From contig CAXTAY010000006.1 in NCBI GenBank assembly GCA_964242335.1, forward strand, positions 1-64,000: a DNA stretch of 64,000 nt, in the 5' to 3' direction. Numbering within the stretch: position 1 is the first letter of the stretch; each line of letters opens with the position of its first letter. The notes under the pieces are model-generated. The model made no database searches, was not told the DNA's origin, and saw nothing but the letters and a program-made list of their open reading frames with translations. Both the position numbers and the translations under genes were made by a program. Source of the DNA: Lichenicoccus sp964242335. GTDB lineage: Bacteria; Pseudomonadota; Alphaproteobacteria; Acetobacterales; Acetobacteraceae. Below, in pieces: positions 16,017 through 25,188 of the stretch.

Positions 16017-17159
16017 ATGCACGACGTCCCGCCCGTCGCCGATGCCGTCGGCGAACTCGTCGACTGCATCGGCGACCTCTACGAGGCCGCCTCCGGCGAG
16101 CGCGACTGGCAGGACGCGCTGGAGCCGCTCGGCCGACGTCTCGACGCCAGCTCCGGGATCCTGTTCGTCGATGATCCGGTCGGCCATGATGTCGAGCTGC
16201 TGGCGATGCCCGGCTGGCCGGCGGCGGCGGTGGCGCTGTACGCGCAGCGCTACCGCACGCGCGATCCCTACGCCGCCTTCGCCCGGCTGCACCCCGAGCC
16301 CGCCTGCCTGCTCGGACACGAGATGGTCGACCCGCAGTCGGTGCTCCGCTCGGAGATCTGGAACGAGTTCGGACGCCACCACATGCCCGCCTTCTGGTTC
16401 ATCGGCGTCGTGGCGCCGCTGCGGCAGGGACGCGGCGGCCGCCTCGCCTGGCACCGTCCGAACGACGCGCCGGCCTTCGGCGAAACCGAGCGTGCGCTGC
16501 TGCTGCGTCTGCTGCCCTATCTGCAGCGGGCACTTCAGCTTCGCGACTGCCTGCGCGCCTGCGGCAGCGGCCTGCGCTCGCAGGCCTTCGACGGCCTGCC
16601 GCTGCCGCTGCTGGTGGTGGGACGCAGCGGCGCCGTGCTGGCGTGCAACCTGGCCGCCGAACGGATCTGTCGCTCCGGACCGCTACGGCTCGAGGCGAGC
16701 GGGCTGCACGCGAGCCAGCCGGCGGACGAGCGAAGGCTGCAGCGCCTGCTGCACGACGTCGCCACCGGCGGCCCGGGCGGCGGTCTGCTGCTGCACGCCG
16801 AGGCGCCGCGCATGGTGTTCGCGGTGCTGGTCTGCCGGCTGCCGCAGACCGGTCCGTTCGCCGCCGTCGCCGCGTCCGAGCCGCTGCATCGCGCCCTGGT
16901 GACGATACGCGGCCTGGCGCCGCGTCGCCCGGCCGACCCGGATCAGCTCTGCGGCCTGTTCGGCCTGTCGGCGGTGGAGGCACGCATCGCCTGCGCCATC
17001 GTCGCCGGCGCCTCGGTGGCCGCGGTGGCGGAGCAGCGCCGCACCTCGCTGCTGACGGTGCGCGCGCAGATCCGCGCGATCCTGCTCAAGACCGGCGCCG
17101 AGAGCCTGCGCGACCTCGCGGCCATGGTGTCCAGGCTCGACGACGATCCGGCGGGCTGA
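16017..17159 (+). CDS. LuxR-type transcriptional regulator
   Basis: 380 aa. The C-terminal ~65 residues form a LuxR/NarL-type helix-turn-helix (GLSAVEARIACAIVAGASVAAVAEQRRTSLLTVRAQIRAILLKTGA): LSxxEARIA replaces the usual LTxREREVL, as in a subgroup of proteobacterial regulators. The N-terminal ~300 residues form a sensor region of PAS/GAF-like character (SGILFVDDP, VVGRSGAVLACN) with no phospho-acceptor domain, so it probably senses a ligand. It has an AT-rich divergent promoter with an inverted repeat. The signal and targets are unknown. Confidence 0.8.
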   Translation: MHDVPPVADAVGELVDCIGDLYEAASGERDWQDALEPLGRRLDASSGILFVDDPVGHDVELLAMPGWPAAAVALYAQRYRTRDPYAAFARLHPEPACLLGHEMVDPQSVLRSEIWNEFGRHHMPAFWFIGVVAPLRQGRGGRLAWHRPNDAPAFGETERALLLRLLPYLQRALQLRDCLRACGSGLRSQAFDGLPLPLLVVGRSGAVLACNLAAERICRSGPLRLEASGLHASQPADERRLQRLLHDVATGGPGGGLLLHAEAPRMVFAVLVCRLPQTGPFAAVAASEPLHRALVTIRGLAPRRPADPDQLCGLFGLSAVEARIACAIVAGASVAAVAEQRRTSLLTVRAQIRAILLKTGAESLRDLAAMVSRLDDDPAG

Positions 17160-17233
17160 GTACAGGGAGGCGCCGTCTTGGTCGCCCGGCGATCCGGGTG
17201 CATGCTGTGCCACCACCACCGTGAGGATCAGCC

Positions 17234-18103
17234 ATGGCCATGGAAGCCGGGTCCGAGGCGCACAAGGCGCTGTTCTGCAGCCATTTCATCGAGACCTACC
17301 AGGAATTCGACCCGGAGACGCTGCCCTGGCCCGAACTCACCACGAGCGAGCTCGACCGCCTGCGCGGCGTGCCGTTCTGGCAGGAGGTCTACCATACCGA
17401 GCGCCGCGCCGGCGCGATCGTCGACGCCTTCATGCCCACCATCCACGATCCGGTGGTGCGCGAGGCGGTGGCGATGCAGGGCCGCGAGGAGACACGACAC
17501 GCCAAGCTGATCCGGGTGATGATCGACCGCTACGGCATCGACGCGCACGAGCAGCCGATGGAGCAGTTCCCCGCCGACCTGGAGACCGCCTTCATCGATT
17601 TCGGCTTCGGCGAGTGCCTCGACGCCTTCCTCGGCTTCGGCGCCTTCAAGGTCGCCCGCGAGTCCGAGTTCCTGCCTTCGGGCATGTTCGACATCTTCGA
17701 CACCCTGATGTTCGAGGAGACGCGGCATATCGTCTTCTTCATCAACTACATGGCGTGGCGCGAGCGACAGCGCGGGCTCGGCACGGCGCGGCGGGCGATG
17801 AAGTCGCTCCGCTTCTACAGCCGCGCCGGCAAGCGGCTGCTCGGCATGGTGCAGCGCGGACAGGAGCCGAACGACGGCAAGGATTTCGCCGTGACCCAGG
17901 CCAACATGTTCCTCGACGGCTTCTCGTTCCAGAAGTTCGTCGATGACTGCGTGCGCGAGAACTCCCGTCGCATGGGCGCCTTCGATCCGGCGCTGCTGCA
18001 GCCCAAGCTGCTGCCCGGCATGGCGTCGCTGGCGCTGAGCGGGATGCGCGTCTGGGACCGGGCACGGCCGCACCTGCGCCGCCGCGAGGCCGTGCCGGGC
18101 TAG
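17234..18103 (+). CDS. Ferritin-like diiron (metal-dependent) protein
   Basis: 289 aa, predicted all-helical. Two EETRH motifs (REETRHAKL near residue 88 and FEETRHIVFF near 161) plus other Glu residues (TERRAGAIVDAF, FGECLDAF) give the paired E...ExxRH pattern of ferritin-like diiron carboxylate proteins, which include oxygenases, desaturases and hydroxylases. The class is unresolved and no partner oxidoreductase is adjacent. The start at ATG 17234 is preceded by a GAGGA (17221-17225). It ends before palindromic repeat copy 2. Confidence 0.7.
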   Translation: MAMEAGSEAHKALFCSHFIETYQEFDPETLPWPELTTSELDRLRGVPFWQEVYHTERRAGAIVDAFMPTIHDPVVREAVAMQGREETRHAKLIRVMIDRYGIDAHEQPMEQFPADLETAFIDFGFGECLDAFLGFGAFKVARESEFLPSGMFDIFDTLMFEETRHIVFFINYMAWRERQRGLGTARRAMKSLRFYSRAGKRLLGMVQRGQEPNDGKDFAVTQANMFLDGFSFQKFVDDCVRENSRRMGAFDPALLQPKLLPGMASLALSGMRVWDRARPHLRRREAVPG

Positions 18104-18139
18104 GCGCTCGGAGCCTCGACGATGGCGGGGAGGAAGACA

Positions 18140-18255
18140 GGCAAGGGGCTTTGCCCCTCGACCCCATCAAAGGCGAGGCCTTTGAGATCCGTCACCTAGG
18201 AATCGGGGTCTGGGGCCGCCGGCCCCAGTGGGTTAAGGGCGAAGCCCTTGCCTGC
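18140..18255. repeat. Dispersed palindromic intergenic repeat, copy 2
   Basis: Between the convergent diiron-protein and MFS genes. It has three stems: GGGGC-ttt-GCCCC near 18145-18156, the central CTGGGGCC-GCC-GGCCCCAG (18210-18228), and AAGGGC-gaa-GCCCTT (18235-18249). The order and the AATCGGGGT sequence before the central stem match copy 3. Confidence 0.7.
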
Positions 18256-19656
18256 CTATCCGGCGCCGCCGATGGCGCTGCCGGCATCGTGCGGCAGCCG
18301 GGCATAGCCGACCAGCGAGACCAGCATCAGCAGGCCGGCGAGGACGAACGCGCAGTGGAAGTCGCCCGGCGTGAAGGCGGCGCCGGCCCGGACGCCGCGG
18401 GCGGCGGCGGCGAGGCGCAGGCACAGCGCGCCGAAGGCGATGCCCATGCCGATCATCATCTGCTGGTTGACGCTCTGCAGGGTCGAGGCGGCGGCCTTCT
18501 GCGCGTCCGAGACGTCGGCGAACACCAGCGTGTTCAGGGTGGTGAGCTGCATCGAGCGCGCGAGGCCATAGGCGAACAGCAGCCCCAGCGTCACCGCCAG
18601 CGGCGTGCTCGCGACCAGGGTGCCGAGGCCCCCGATGCACAGGGCGGCGAGCCCGGCATTGACCAGCGCCACCCCGCGGAAGCCGGCGCGGCGCAGCACC
18701 GGGGTGGTGAACAGCTTCATGCCGAGATTGCCGGTGGCGCTCGCGAGCAGCAGCAGCCCGGAGCGGAACGGCGACAGGCCGAAGCCGACCTGGAACAGCA
18801 GCGGCGACAGGTAGGGGACCGCCTCGAGCGCGATCCGGGTCGCCGATCCCCACAGGATGCTGATGGAGAAGCTCGGCACGCCGAACGCGTCCAGCGCCAG
18901 CAGCGGATGGCGGGTGCTACGCATGTGGCGCACGCTCAGCACGCCCAATGCCACGCCGCCCAGCACCAGCAGCGCCGCCAGCGTCAGGCTGCCGCTCCGC
19001 TGGCCCGCCACCTCGGTGCCGTAGAGCAGCAGGGTCAGCGCGCCGCCGCTGAGCAGGAAGCCCGGCCGGTCCAGCGGACGCGCCGTCTCGGCGCGCTGCT
19101 GCGGCACGATCGCGACGACCGCCGCCAGCGCCGCGACGCCGAGCGGCACGTTGAGGAAGAACACCCAGTGCCAGGAGGCGTAGGTGGTGATGAAGCCGCC
19201 GATGCTGGGGCCGAGCACCGGCGCCACCACGCCCGGCCAGGTGATGGTCGAGATCGCCTGCATCATCCGTGCCCGCTCGGTGTTGCGGACCACGATCATG
19301 CGCCCGACCGGGACCATCATCGCGCCGCCCACCCCCTGCAGCACGCGTGCCGCGGTGAAGGAGGCGAGGCCGCCCGCCGATCCGCACAGCAGAGAGGCCA
19401 GGGTGAAGATCGCGATCGCGGCGCCGAACACGGTGCGCGAGCCGACTCGATCGGCAATCCAGCCGCTGACCGGGATGAACACGGCGAGCGTCAGCATGTA
19501 GGCGGTCAGCCCCAGGCTAAGCTCGTTCGGACCGATCCGGAAGTCGTGCGCCATGCTCGGCAGCGCGGTCGCGATGATCGTGGTGTCGAGGTACTCCATG
19601 AAGAAGGTGGCGGCGACGACGAAAGGCAGCAGCCTGGCGACGCGCGCCGGGATCAT
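18256..19656 (-). CDS. MFS multidrug transporter of the DHA2 (EmrB) type
   Basis: 466 aa with about 14 membrane segments. MEYLDTTIIATALPSMAHDF (helix 1), ADRVGSRTVFG (MFS motif A), RVLQGVGGAMMVPVGR and the antiporter motif C LGPSIGGFITTYASWHWVFFLN identify a drug:H+ antiporter-2 exporter. ATG 19656 overlaps the upstream MATE stop (ATGA), so the two exporters are co-translated. No periplasmic adaptor gene is linked, unlike EmrAB. The substrate is unknown. Confidence 0.9.
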   Translation of the reverse strand: MIPARVARLLPFVVAATFFMEYLDTTIIATALPSMAHDFRIGPNELSLGLTAYMLTLAVFIPVSGWIADRVGSRTVFGAAIAIFTLASLLCGSAGGLASFTAARVLQGVGGAMMVPVGRMIVVRNTERARMMQAISTITWPGVVAPVLGPSIGGFITTYASWHWVFFLNVPLGVAALAAVVAIVPQQRAETARPLDRPGFLLSGGALTLLLYGTEVAGQRSGSLTLAALLVLGGVALGVLSVRHMRSTRHPLLALDAFGVPSFSISILWGSATRIALEAVPYLSPLLFQVGFGLSPFRSGLLLLASATGNLGMKLFTTPVLRRAGFRGVALVNAGLAALCIGGLGTLVASTPLAVTLGLLFAYGLARSMQLTTLNTLVFADVSDAQKAAASTLQSVNQQMMIGMGIAFGALCLRLAAAARGVRAGAAFTPGDFHCAFVLAGLLMLVSLVGYARLPHDAGSAIGGAG

Positions 19657-21086
19657 CGCGGGGTCCTCCGGCCGATGCCGGGTGGCTCCCGGGTGAGGCG
19701 CAGGAAGCGCAGGCTGGTCATCAGGGCGACGCTGAGCAGCGCGCAGGCGAGGCCGGCCCACAGCCCGGTCACGCCGAGATGCAGCCGGAACGCGGCCAGG
19801 GTGCCGAGCGGGAAGCCGACCAGCCAGTAGCCGATGGTGGCGAGCAGCATCGGCACCGCGGTGTCGCCGAGCCCACGCAAGGCGCCGAGTGCCGCCGTCT
19901 GCACCCCGTCCGCGACCTGGAACAGGGCGACGATGCCGAGCAGGGTGACCGCGAGGCCGAACGCCGCGCGGTCGCCCGCGCGCGTCGGATCGAGGTAGGC
20001 GGCCGCGATCACGCGCGGCAGGACGAGCAGCAGCAGGCTGACCGCGCCGGTGAACAGCACCGAGAGCCCGATCGCGGTGAGCCCGCTGCGCCGTGCCTGG
20101 CGCGGACGATCGGCACCGGTCCAGAACCCGACGCGGACGTTGGCCGCCTGCGACAGGGCGAGCGGCACCATGAAGCTGATGCCGGCGACGTTGAGCGCGA
20201 TCTGGTGCGCCGCCAGCGCGGGGGCGCCGAACAGGCCGGCCTGCAGGCCCTCGACCTGGAACAGCATCACCTCGGCGGCGACGGTCACGCCGAACGGCAG
20301 GCCGATGCGCAGCAGGGGCAGGCACTCGCGCGCCGCCGGCCGCAGCGGATGCAGCATCGCCCGCAGCCGCGGGCGGCACAGCACCGCGACGGTGAGGGCG
20401 AGCGGCGTGATCCACAGCGTCAGCGTGCTCGCCAGCGCCGAACCGAGCAGGCCCAGCCGCGGCAGGCCCCAGAGGCCGTGGATCAGGCCGGCATTCAGCA
20501 CCCCGTTGAGCAGCGCCATCGCCGGCATGACCCACAGCAGCAGGCCGGCACCGCCGATCGCCGGCAGCACCGCGCGCAGCAGCCCCAGCCCGGCCAGGGC
20601 CGGCGGGGCCGCCCAGCGCAGCACCCCGATGTAGGCGCCGGCGTCGCGGACGAGCGGCGGAGGCTCGCCGAGCGCGCGCAGCAGCCATCCGGTCAGCCCG
20701 AGCAGCGGGATCACCGGCAGGCTCAGCATCACCCCGAGCAGCAGCGCCGTGGCGGCGATCCGGCCGACGCGCCCCTCGCTTTCCGCAGGCTGCACCGCGC
20801 GCGTCTCCCGGCCGAGCGCCTGGGCGATGGAGATGCCCGCGGCACCCAGCACGCTCTGCAGCACGACGATGACGGTGAAGAACAATCCGGCCGCGAGGCC
20901 GCCCGCCGCCAGCGCCGCATGGCCCAGGCCGCCGAGCAGGATGGTGTCGGTGAGCGCCATCGCCATCTGCGAGAGCTGCGCCACCGCGATCGGCAGCGCC
21001 AGGCGCAGCAGCGCCGCGGCGTGCGAGGGCTCCGGCTGCGCCGCCTGGCGGCGGGCAGCGGCGGCGGGGACGATGGCGGCGCGCAT
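19653..21086 (-). CDS. MATE family multidrug efflux transporter
   Basis: 477 aa with 12 predicted membrane segments in two repeats. ALPIAVAQLSQMAMALTDTILLGGLG is the MATE helix-1 signature, and ADGVQTAALGALRGLGDTAVPM near residue 390 is the conserved second-half motif. MATE proteins export cationic compounds using Na+ or H+ gradients. The start lies 101 nt from the divergent cysS. Being fused by ATGA to an MFS exporter on one mRNA is unusual and suggests a joint resistance or secretion role. Confidence 0.9.
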   Translation of the reverse strand: MRAAIVPAAAARRQAAQPEPSHAAALLRLALPIAVAQLSQMAMALTDTILLGGLGHAALAAGGLAAGLFFTVIVVLQSVLGAAGISIAQALGRETRAVQPAESEGRVGRIAATALLLGVMLSLPVIPLLGLTGWLLRALGEPPPLVRDAGAYIGVLRWAAPPALAGLGLLRAVLPAIGGAGLLLWVMPAMALLNGVLNAGLIHGLWGLPRLGLLGSALASTLTLWITPLALTVAVLCRPRLRAMLHPLRPAARECLPLLRIGLPFGVTVAAEVMLFQVEGLQAGLFGAPALAAHQIALNVAGISFMVPLALSQAANVRVGFWTGADRPRQARRSGLTAIGLSVLFTGAVSLLLLVLPRVIAAAYLDPTRAGDRAAFGLAVTLLGIVALFQVADGVQTAALGALRGLGDTAVPMLLATIGYWLVGFPLGTLAAFRLHLGVTGLWAGLACALLSVALMTSLRFLRLTREPPGIGRRTPR

Positions 21087-21187
21087 GCGACGAGGATAGC
21101 CGGTATCGGGGGCACCGCCAGCGCCGCGGCCGTCATCGTCGCCTGGCGGCCCTTGATGGCCGGGGGAGGGTGACGCACAAGGTCGTC

Positions 21188-22537
21188 ATGGCCCAGCTCG
21201 TGCTCCATGACAGCCTGACCCGCGCCGATGTCGCCTTCGTGCCGCTCGATCCCGGGCACGTGCGGGTGTACTATTGCGGGCCGACCGTCTACGACCTGGC
21301 GCATATCGGCAACCTGCGCACCTTCGTGTCGGCTGACGTGCTGGTGCGGCTGCTGCGCCGGCTCTACCCGCGCGTCACCTACGTGCGCAACATCACCGAC
21401 ATCGATGACAAGATCAACGCGCGCGCGCGCGCCAGCGGCGAGCCGATCGAGGCCCTCACCCGGCGCACCACGGCGGACTTCCACGCCGACCTCGCCGCCA
21501 TCGGCAACCTGCCCCCCGACATCGAGCCGCCCGCGACCCGCCACCTCGCCGAGATGATCGCGCTGATCGATCGGCTGATCGGCTCCGGGCACGCCTACGT
21601 GGCCGACGGCCACGTGCTGTTCCAGGTGGCGCGGTTCGCCGAGTACGGCCGGCTGTCGGGCCGCGATCCGCAGGAGTTGCTGGCCGGCGCGCGCGTCGAG
21701 GTCGCGTCGTACAAGCGCGATCCCGGCGATTTCGTGCTGTGGAAACCCTCGGACGAGACGCTGCCCGGATGGGACAGCCCGTGGGGGCGCGGCCGCCCCG
21801 GCTGGCACATCGAGTGCTCGGCGATGGCGCACCGCTACCTGGGCGAGGAGTTCGACATCCACGGCGGCGGCGCCGACCTGCTGTTCCCGCACCACGAGAA
21901 CGAGCGCGCGCAGAGCCTGTGCGGCTATCCGGGCAGCGGCTTCGCGCGGATCTGGCTGCACAACGCGATGCTGCTGGTCGACGGCGAGAAGATGTCCAAG
22001 AGCCTGGGCAACTTCTTCACCGCGCGCGAGATCCTGGCGGAGGCGCCGGCGGAGGCACTGCGCCTGCTGCTGCTGGGCGCGCATTACCGCTCCGAGCTGA
22101 ATTTCACCCGCGCCGCGCTGTCGGAATGCAGGCGCACGCTGGATCGTTTCTACCGCGCGCTGGAACGCCACCCGGGCGCGGCTGCGGATGCGCCGCCGCC
22201 GGCGCGGTTCCTCGCGGCACTCTGCGACGACATCAACACGCCGCAGGCGATCGCGGTGCTGCACGAGCTCGCCGACGCGGCCCTGGTCGGCGACGCCCAG
22301 GCGGCGGCGTCGCTGCGCGCGGCCGGCGAGCTGCTGGGCCTGCTGCAGCTGTCGCCGCGCGACTGGTTCCAGCAGGGGGTGGACGCGACCGCGGTGCAGG
22401 CGCTGATCGAGCAGCGGCTCGCCGCCCGCGCCGCGCGGGACTTCGCGACGGCGGACACGATACGCGCCGAACTCGCGGCCCAGGGCATCGTGCTGGAGGA
22501 CGGTGCGACCGGCACCAGCTGGCGGCGCGGCGGATGA
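21188..22537 (+). CDS. cysS: Cysteine--tRNA ligase
   Basis: 449 aa from ATG 21188. Class I signatures are HIGN (39-42) and KMSKS (268-272); zinc ligands are C30 in YYCGPTVYD, Cys in HIECSAMA, and His/Glu in FPHHENE. GTG 21170 would add MTHKVV but lies directly against the GGAGG run, leaving no spacing, whereas ATG 21188 has ACAAGG at 5 nt and matches the family N-terminus. It is translationally coupled (ATGA) to the downstream RNA methyltransferase. Confidence 0.95.
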   Translation: MAQLVLHDSLTRADVAFVPLDPGHVRVYYCGPTVYDLAHIGNLRTFVSADVLVRLLRRLYPRVTYVRNITDIDDKINARARASGEPIEALTRRTTADFHADLAAIGNLPPDIEPPATRHLAEMIALIDRLIGSGHAYVADGHVLFQVARFAEYGRLSGRDPQELLAGARVEVASYKRDPGDFVLWKPSDETLPGWDSPWGRGRPGWHIECSAMAHRYLGEEFDIHGGGADLLFPHHENERAQSLCGYPGSGFARIWLHNAMLLVDGEKMSKSLGNFFTAREILAEAPAEALRLLLLGAHYRSELNFTRAALSECRRTLDRFYRALERHPGAAADAPPPARFLAALCDDINTPQAIAVLHELADAALVGDAQAAASLRAAGELLGLLQLSPRDWFQQGVDATAVQALIEQRLAARAARDFATADTIRAELAAQGIVLEDGATGTSWRRGG

Positions 22538-23331
22538 CCGGGCGCGACGGCGGTGCGGCGCTGACGCCGCTCGGCCACAGCCCGGTGGTGGTGCTGGTGC
22601 GGCCGCAGCTCGCCGACAATATCGGCAGCGTCGCCCGCGCGATGGCCAATGGCGGGCTGTTCCACCTGCGCCTGGTGGCGCCGCGCGACGGCTGGCCGCA
22701 GCCGCGGGCCTGGCGCTTCGCCTCCGGCGCCGACCGCATCCTCGATGCGGCGAGCCTGCACGACGACGTCGCCGCGGCGGTGGCCGACCTGCAGCACGTC
22801 TTCGCCACCTGTCCGCGGCCGCGCCACATCGTCAAGCCGGTGCTGACCGCGCGCGGCGGCGCGGCCGAGCTGCGCGCGATCACTCGGCGCGGCCTGGGCT
22901 GCGGCATCCTGTTCGGGCCGGAGCGGGCGGGGCTCGACAATGACGACATGGCACGCAGCGACGCGCTGATCCGCTACCCGCTCAACCCCGGCTTCAGCTC
23001 GCTCAACCTGGCGCAGGCGGTGATGATCATGGCCTACGAGTGGTGGCTGAGCGACGACGGCACGCCGCCGCGCGCGCTGATGACCAACGAGACGCGGGTG
23101 GCGAACAAGGGCGAGCTGGAGAACTTCCTCGGCCACCTGACCGGGGAGCTCGATGCCTGCGGCTTCCTGCGCAACCCGCAGAAACGGCCGGGGATGGTGC
23201 GCAACCTGCGCCACCTGTTCGAGCGCGGCGAGGTGACGGAGCAGGAGCTGCGCACGCTGCACGGCGTGGTGACCGAGCTGTCGCGCGGCCGCCGCACCCG
23301 CGGCCGCGACGAGGGCCCCGAGGCGGGCTGA
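22534..23331 (+). CDS. trmJ: SpoU/TrmJ-type tRNA (cytidine/uridine-2'-O) methyltransferase
   Basis: 265 aa. VVVLVRPQLADNIGSVARAMANGG (motif 1), FGPERAGLDNDD (motif 2) and YPLNPGFSSLNLAQAVMIMAYE (motif 3) form the SPOUT trefoil-knot SAM site; these motifs with the extended C-terminal helical region fit TrmJ, which 2'-O-methylates position 32 of some tRNAs. The start ATG 22534 overlaps the cysS stop. Pairing with cysS places two tRNA-function genes on one transcript. Confidence 0.87.
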   Translation: MTGRDGGAALTPLGHSPVVVLVRPQLADNIGSVARAMANGGLFHLRLVAPRDGWPQPRAWRFASGADRILDAASLHDDVAAAVADLQHVFATCPRPRHIVKPVLTARGGAAELRAITRRGLGCGILFGPERAGLDNDDMARSDALIRYPLNPGFSSLNLAQAVMIMAYEWWLSDDGTPPRALMTNETRVANKGELENFLGHLTGELDACGFLRNPQKRPGMVRNLRHLFERGEVTEQELRTLHGVVTELSRGRRTRGRDEGPEAG

Positions 23332-23344
23332 CCCGCCGCGATCG

Positions 23345-23755
23345 TCAGCGGATCGGCCGGTTCTGGCCCAGCCGGTGCAGGCCGCGGCCGATCGCCCAGA
23401 TGGTCCAGAGCAGCCAGAAGGCGCCGACCGCCCACGGCACCACCAGGAACGCCAGCCCGACGCCGAAGGTGATCGCGCCGAGCCCGACCACGACCGCGTG
23501 CAGCACGAAGATCGCGGTCCAGGCCAGCACGCAGTGCCAGAAGATGCGGATCTGCCAATCCAGGTGCGAGCGCACCAGGGGAGAGGCGTGCCGGCGCTTC
23601 AGGTAGGCGAGCAGCACGCCCGCTGGCGCGGTGATGCCGGTGAAGAAGGCGGCGATGTACAGCGCGTAGGTGACGGTGGCGAGGCTGCGGCCGCCATCCG
23701 CATCCACCCGAGGGGGATAGTCGATACGGTAGCGGTCGATCGTACGGTAGGCCAT
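23345..23755 (-). CDS. DUF4870 family small membrane protein
   Basis: 136 aa. An N-terminal ~25-residue polar stretch is followed by three hydrophobic segments (TVTYALYIAAFFTGITAPAGVLLAYL, IFWHCVLAWTAIFVLHAVVVGLGAI, GLAFLVVPWAVGAFWLLWTIWAIG) with HASPLVRSHLDWQIR between the first two, the DUF4870 pattern. Function is unknown. ATG 23755 has GGAGA upstream; GTG 23773 would add six residues. It ends 13 nt from the convergent trmJ stop. Confidence 0.8.
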   Translation of the reverse strand: MAYRTIDRYRIDYPPRVDADGGRSLATVTYALYIAAFFTGITAPAGVLLAYLKRRHASPLVRSHLDWQIRIFWHCVLAWTAIFVLHAVVVGLGAITFGVGLAFLVVPWAVGAFWLLWTIWAIGRGLHRLGQNRPIR

Positions 23756-23888
23756 GATGCTGCGCGTCTCCACGAGGGTCCGTCGGACAGTGTTTATCAG
23801 GCAAGCCCCGTGCCATGCCCGCTAGGGCGGATTTCCCGGCTGCGCCGGCCGGCGGTTGGCCTGGCACGCCAACATGCGGCGCGAACGG

Positions 23889-24794
23889 TCACGCGAACCC
23901 TTCCGCGGCCACCGTCCAGGCGGCGCGCATTTCCGCCCCGGGCGGGATCAGCAGCAGATGCGGCTTGCTCGCGAACTCTCCGGTGAAGTCCTCCGGGCTG
24001 GACAGGCCGCACCAGGGCTCGATGCAGAGGAAGGCGGCACCCGGCTTGGACCAGATGCCGAGCTGGCGGAACCCGCTCCAGCCGATCCGCAACCCGGCGG
24101 CTCCCGGCACCCCGTAGCGCAGCGAGCGGCTGGCCGGCGCCTCGAGGATCACCGCGTCGTCGAGGAACAGGCCAGGGTCCAGCGCCAGGCGATCGCCGCG
24201 TATCGGCGTCGGCAGCCGCTCCGGGCGAAGCAGGCCGTCGCGCACCCTGCGGATCGGCGCCGGCTCGGCGGTCTCGAAGGCGATCTCGTGCGCTTCGGGC
24301 GGCAGGTTCGGCTCGAGCGGCCAGTCGAACGCCGGATGCGCGCCGAGCGAGGCCGGCAGCACCGCGTCCCCCGGGTTGGAGAGGGCGTAGGACACGGTCA
24401 GCGTCGCGGCCTCGATGCGGTACCCGATCTCGAGGCGGAAGGCGAACGGGTAGCTCTCGCGGCTGCTCGCATCGTCCTCCAGCAGCAGCCGGCACTGGTG
24501 TGCGTCGCGGTCGAGGAAACGGAACGCGCGGTCGCGGGCGAAGCCGTGCTGGGTCATGCGCATGGCGCGTCCGTCATGCAGCAGGGTGTCGTGGGCGAGC
24601 CGACCGACGATCGGAAACAGCACCGGGGCGTGCCGCGGCCATGCCGGCCCCGCCTGCCACAGCAGCTCGCGCCACGCTGCGGTGCCGCCGGCATCGACGG
24701 TGCGCCGCCGGATCGAGTGCAGCTCGGCGCCGTGTGCCGCGACGACGGCGCTGAGGTCCCCGTCGCTGATCTGCTGACGATCGCTCTCGACCAT
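23889..24794 (-). CDS. Aldose 1-epimerase family protein (LacX/YphB-like)
   Basis: 301 aa. PVLFPIVGRL, the general-acid motif GAHPAFDWPL (His) and CIEPWCGL (catalytic Glu) near the C-terminus match galactose mutarotase-like enzymes, which interconvert sugar anomers. The divergent LacX-type subgroup is suggested by MTQHGFARDRAF in place of the canonical RxxNR loop. The ATG is preceded by GGGAGG. It stands alone between convergent or divergent neighbours, so substrate context is lacking. Confidence 0.82.
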   Translation of the reverse strand: MVESDRQQISDGDLSAVVAAHGAELHSIRRRTVDAGGTAAWRELLWQAGPAWPRHAPVLFPIVGRLAHDTLLHDGRAMRMTQHGFARDRAFRFLDRDAHQCRLLLEDDASSRESYPFAFRLEIGYRIEAATLTVSYALSNPGDAVLPASLGAHPAFDWPLEPNLPPEAHEIAFETAEPAPIRRVRDGLLRPERLPTPIRGDRLALDPGLFLDDAVILEAPASRSLRYGVPGAAGLRIGWSGFRQLGIWSKPGAAFLCIEPWCGLSSPEDFTGEFASKPHLLLIPPGAEMRAAWTVAAEGFA

Positions 24795-24937
24795 GGCGTG
24801 CGAGCCTCCCGACGTCGGTGATGGAGCGGATCATAGGCGTCGGCGCGGGACGGGCAATCGCCGGCGCTGCAACTCCGAGGCGCCGCAGCCGTTACGGCAG
24901 CGTCCCATAAACGTCCTGGATCTGGAGCGACACGCCT

Positions 24938-25123
24938 ATGTTCCGCAGTATTGCCTCCCTGCTCGCCGTGACCCTCCTGGGTGTCGCGACACTCGGGCTC
25001 TCGGCTTGCAACACCATCTCCGGCGCCGGCAAGGACGTCAGCGCCGTCGGCCACGACGTGAGCCGCAGCTCCGATGCCACCTCCAACGCGATCAGCGACA
25101 AGACCGGCGCGTCGCAGAAGTAG
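24938..25123 (+). CDS. Entericidin A/B-like small lipoprotein
   Basis: 61 aa. A signal peptide ends at LGLSAC (lipidated Cys24), followed by NTISGAGKDVSAVGHDVSRS, the entericidin core. Entericidins are tiny envelope lipoproteins, one of which (EcnB) is bacteriolytic and antagonised by EcnA in E. coli. Only one copy is here and there is no partner antidote. The mature part is slightly longer than usual. A strong GC hairpin lies downstream. Confidence 0.88.
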   Translation: MFRSIASLLAVTLLGVATLGLSACNTISGAGKDVSAVGHDVSRSSDATSNAISDKTGASQK

Positions 25124-25137
25124 CTCATCTGGCTGCC

Positions 25138-25188
25138 GCGGCGGCGCCGTGCGGGAGGGGCGGGTCCCCGTCCGCCCGGCGCCGCCGC
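25138..25188. terminator. Long GC-rich hairpin downstream of the entericidin gene
   Basis: A perfect 11-bp stem GCGGCGGCGCC (25138-25148) / GGCGCCGCCGC (25178-25188) encloses a loop that can itself pair (GGGG/CCCC). It begins 14 nt after the entericidin stop. No U-tract follows, so Rho-independent termination is plausible but unproven. Confidence 0.45.
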
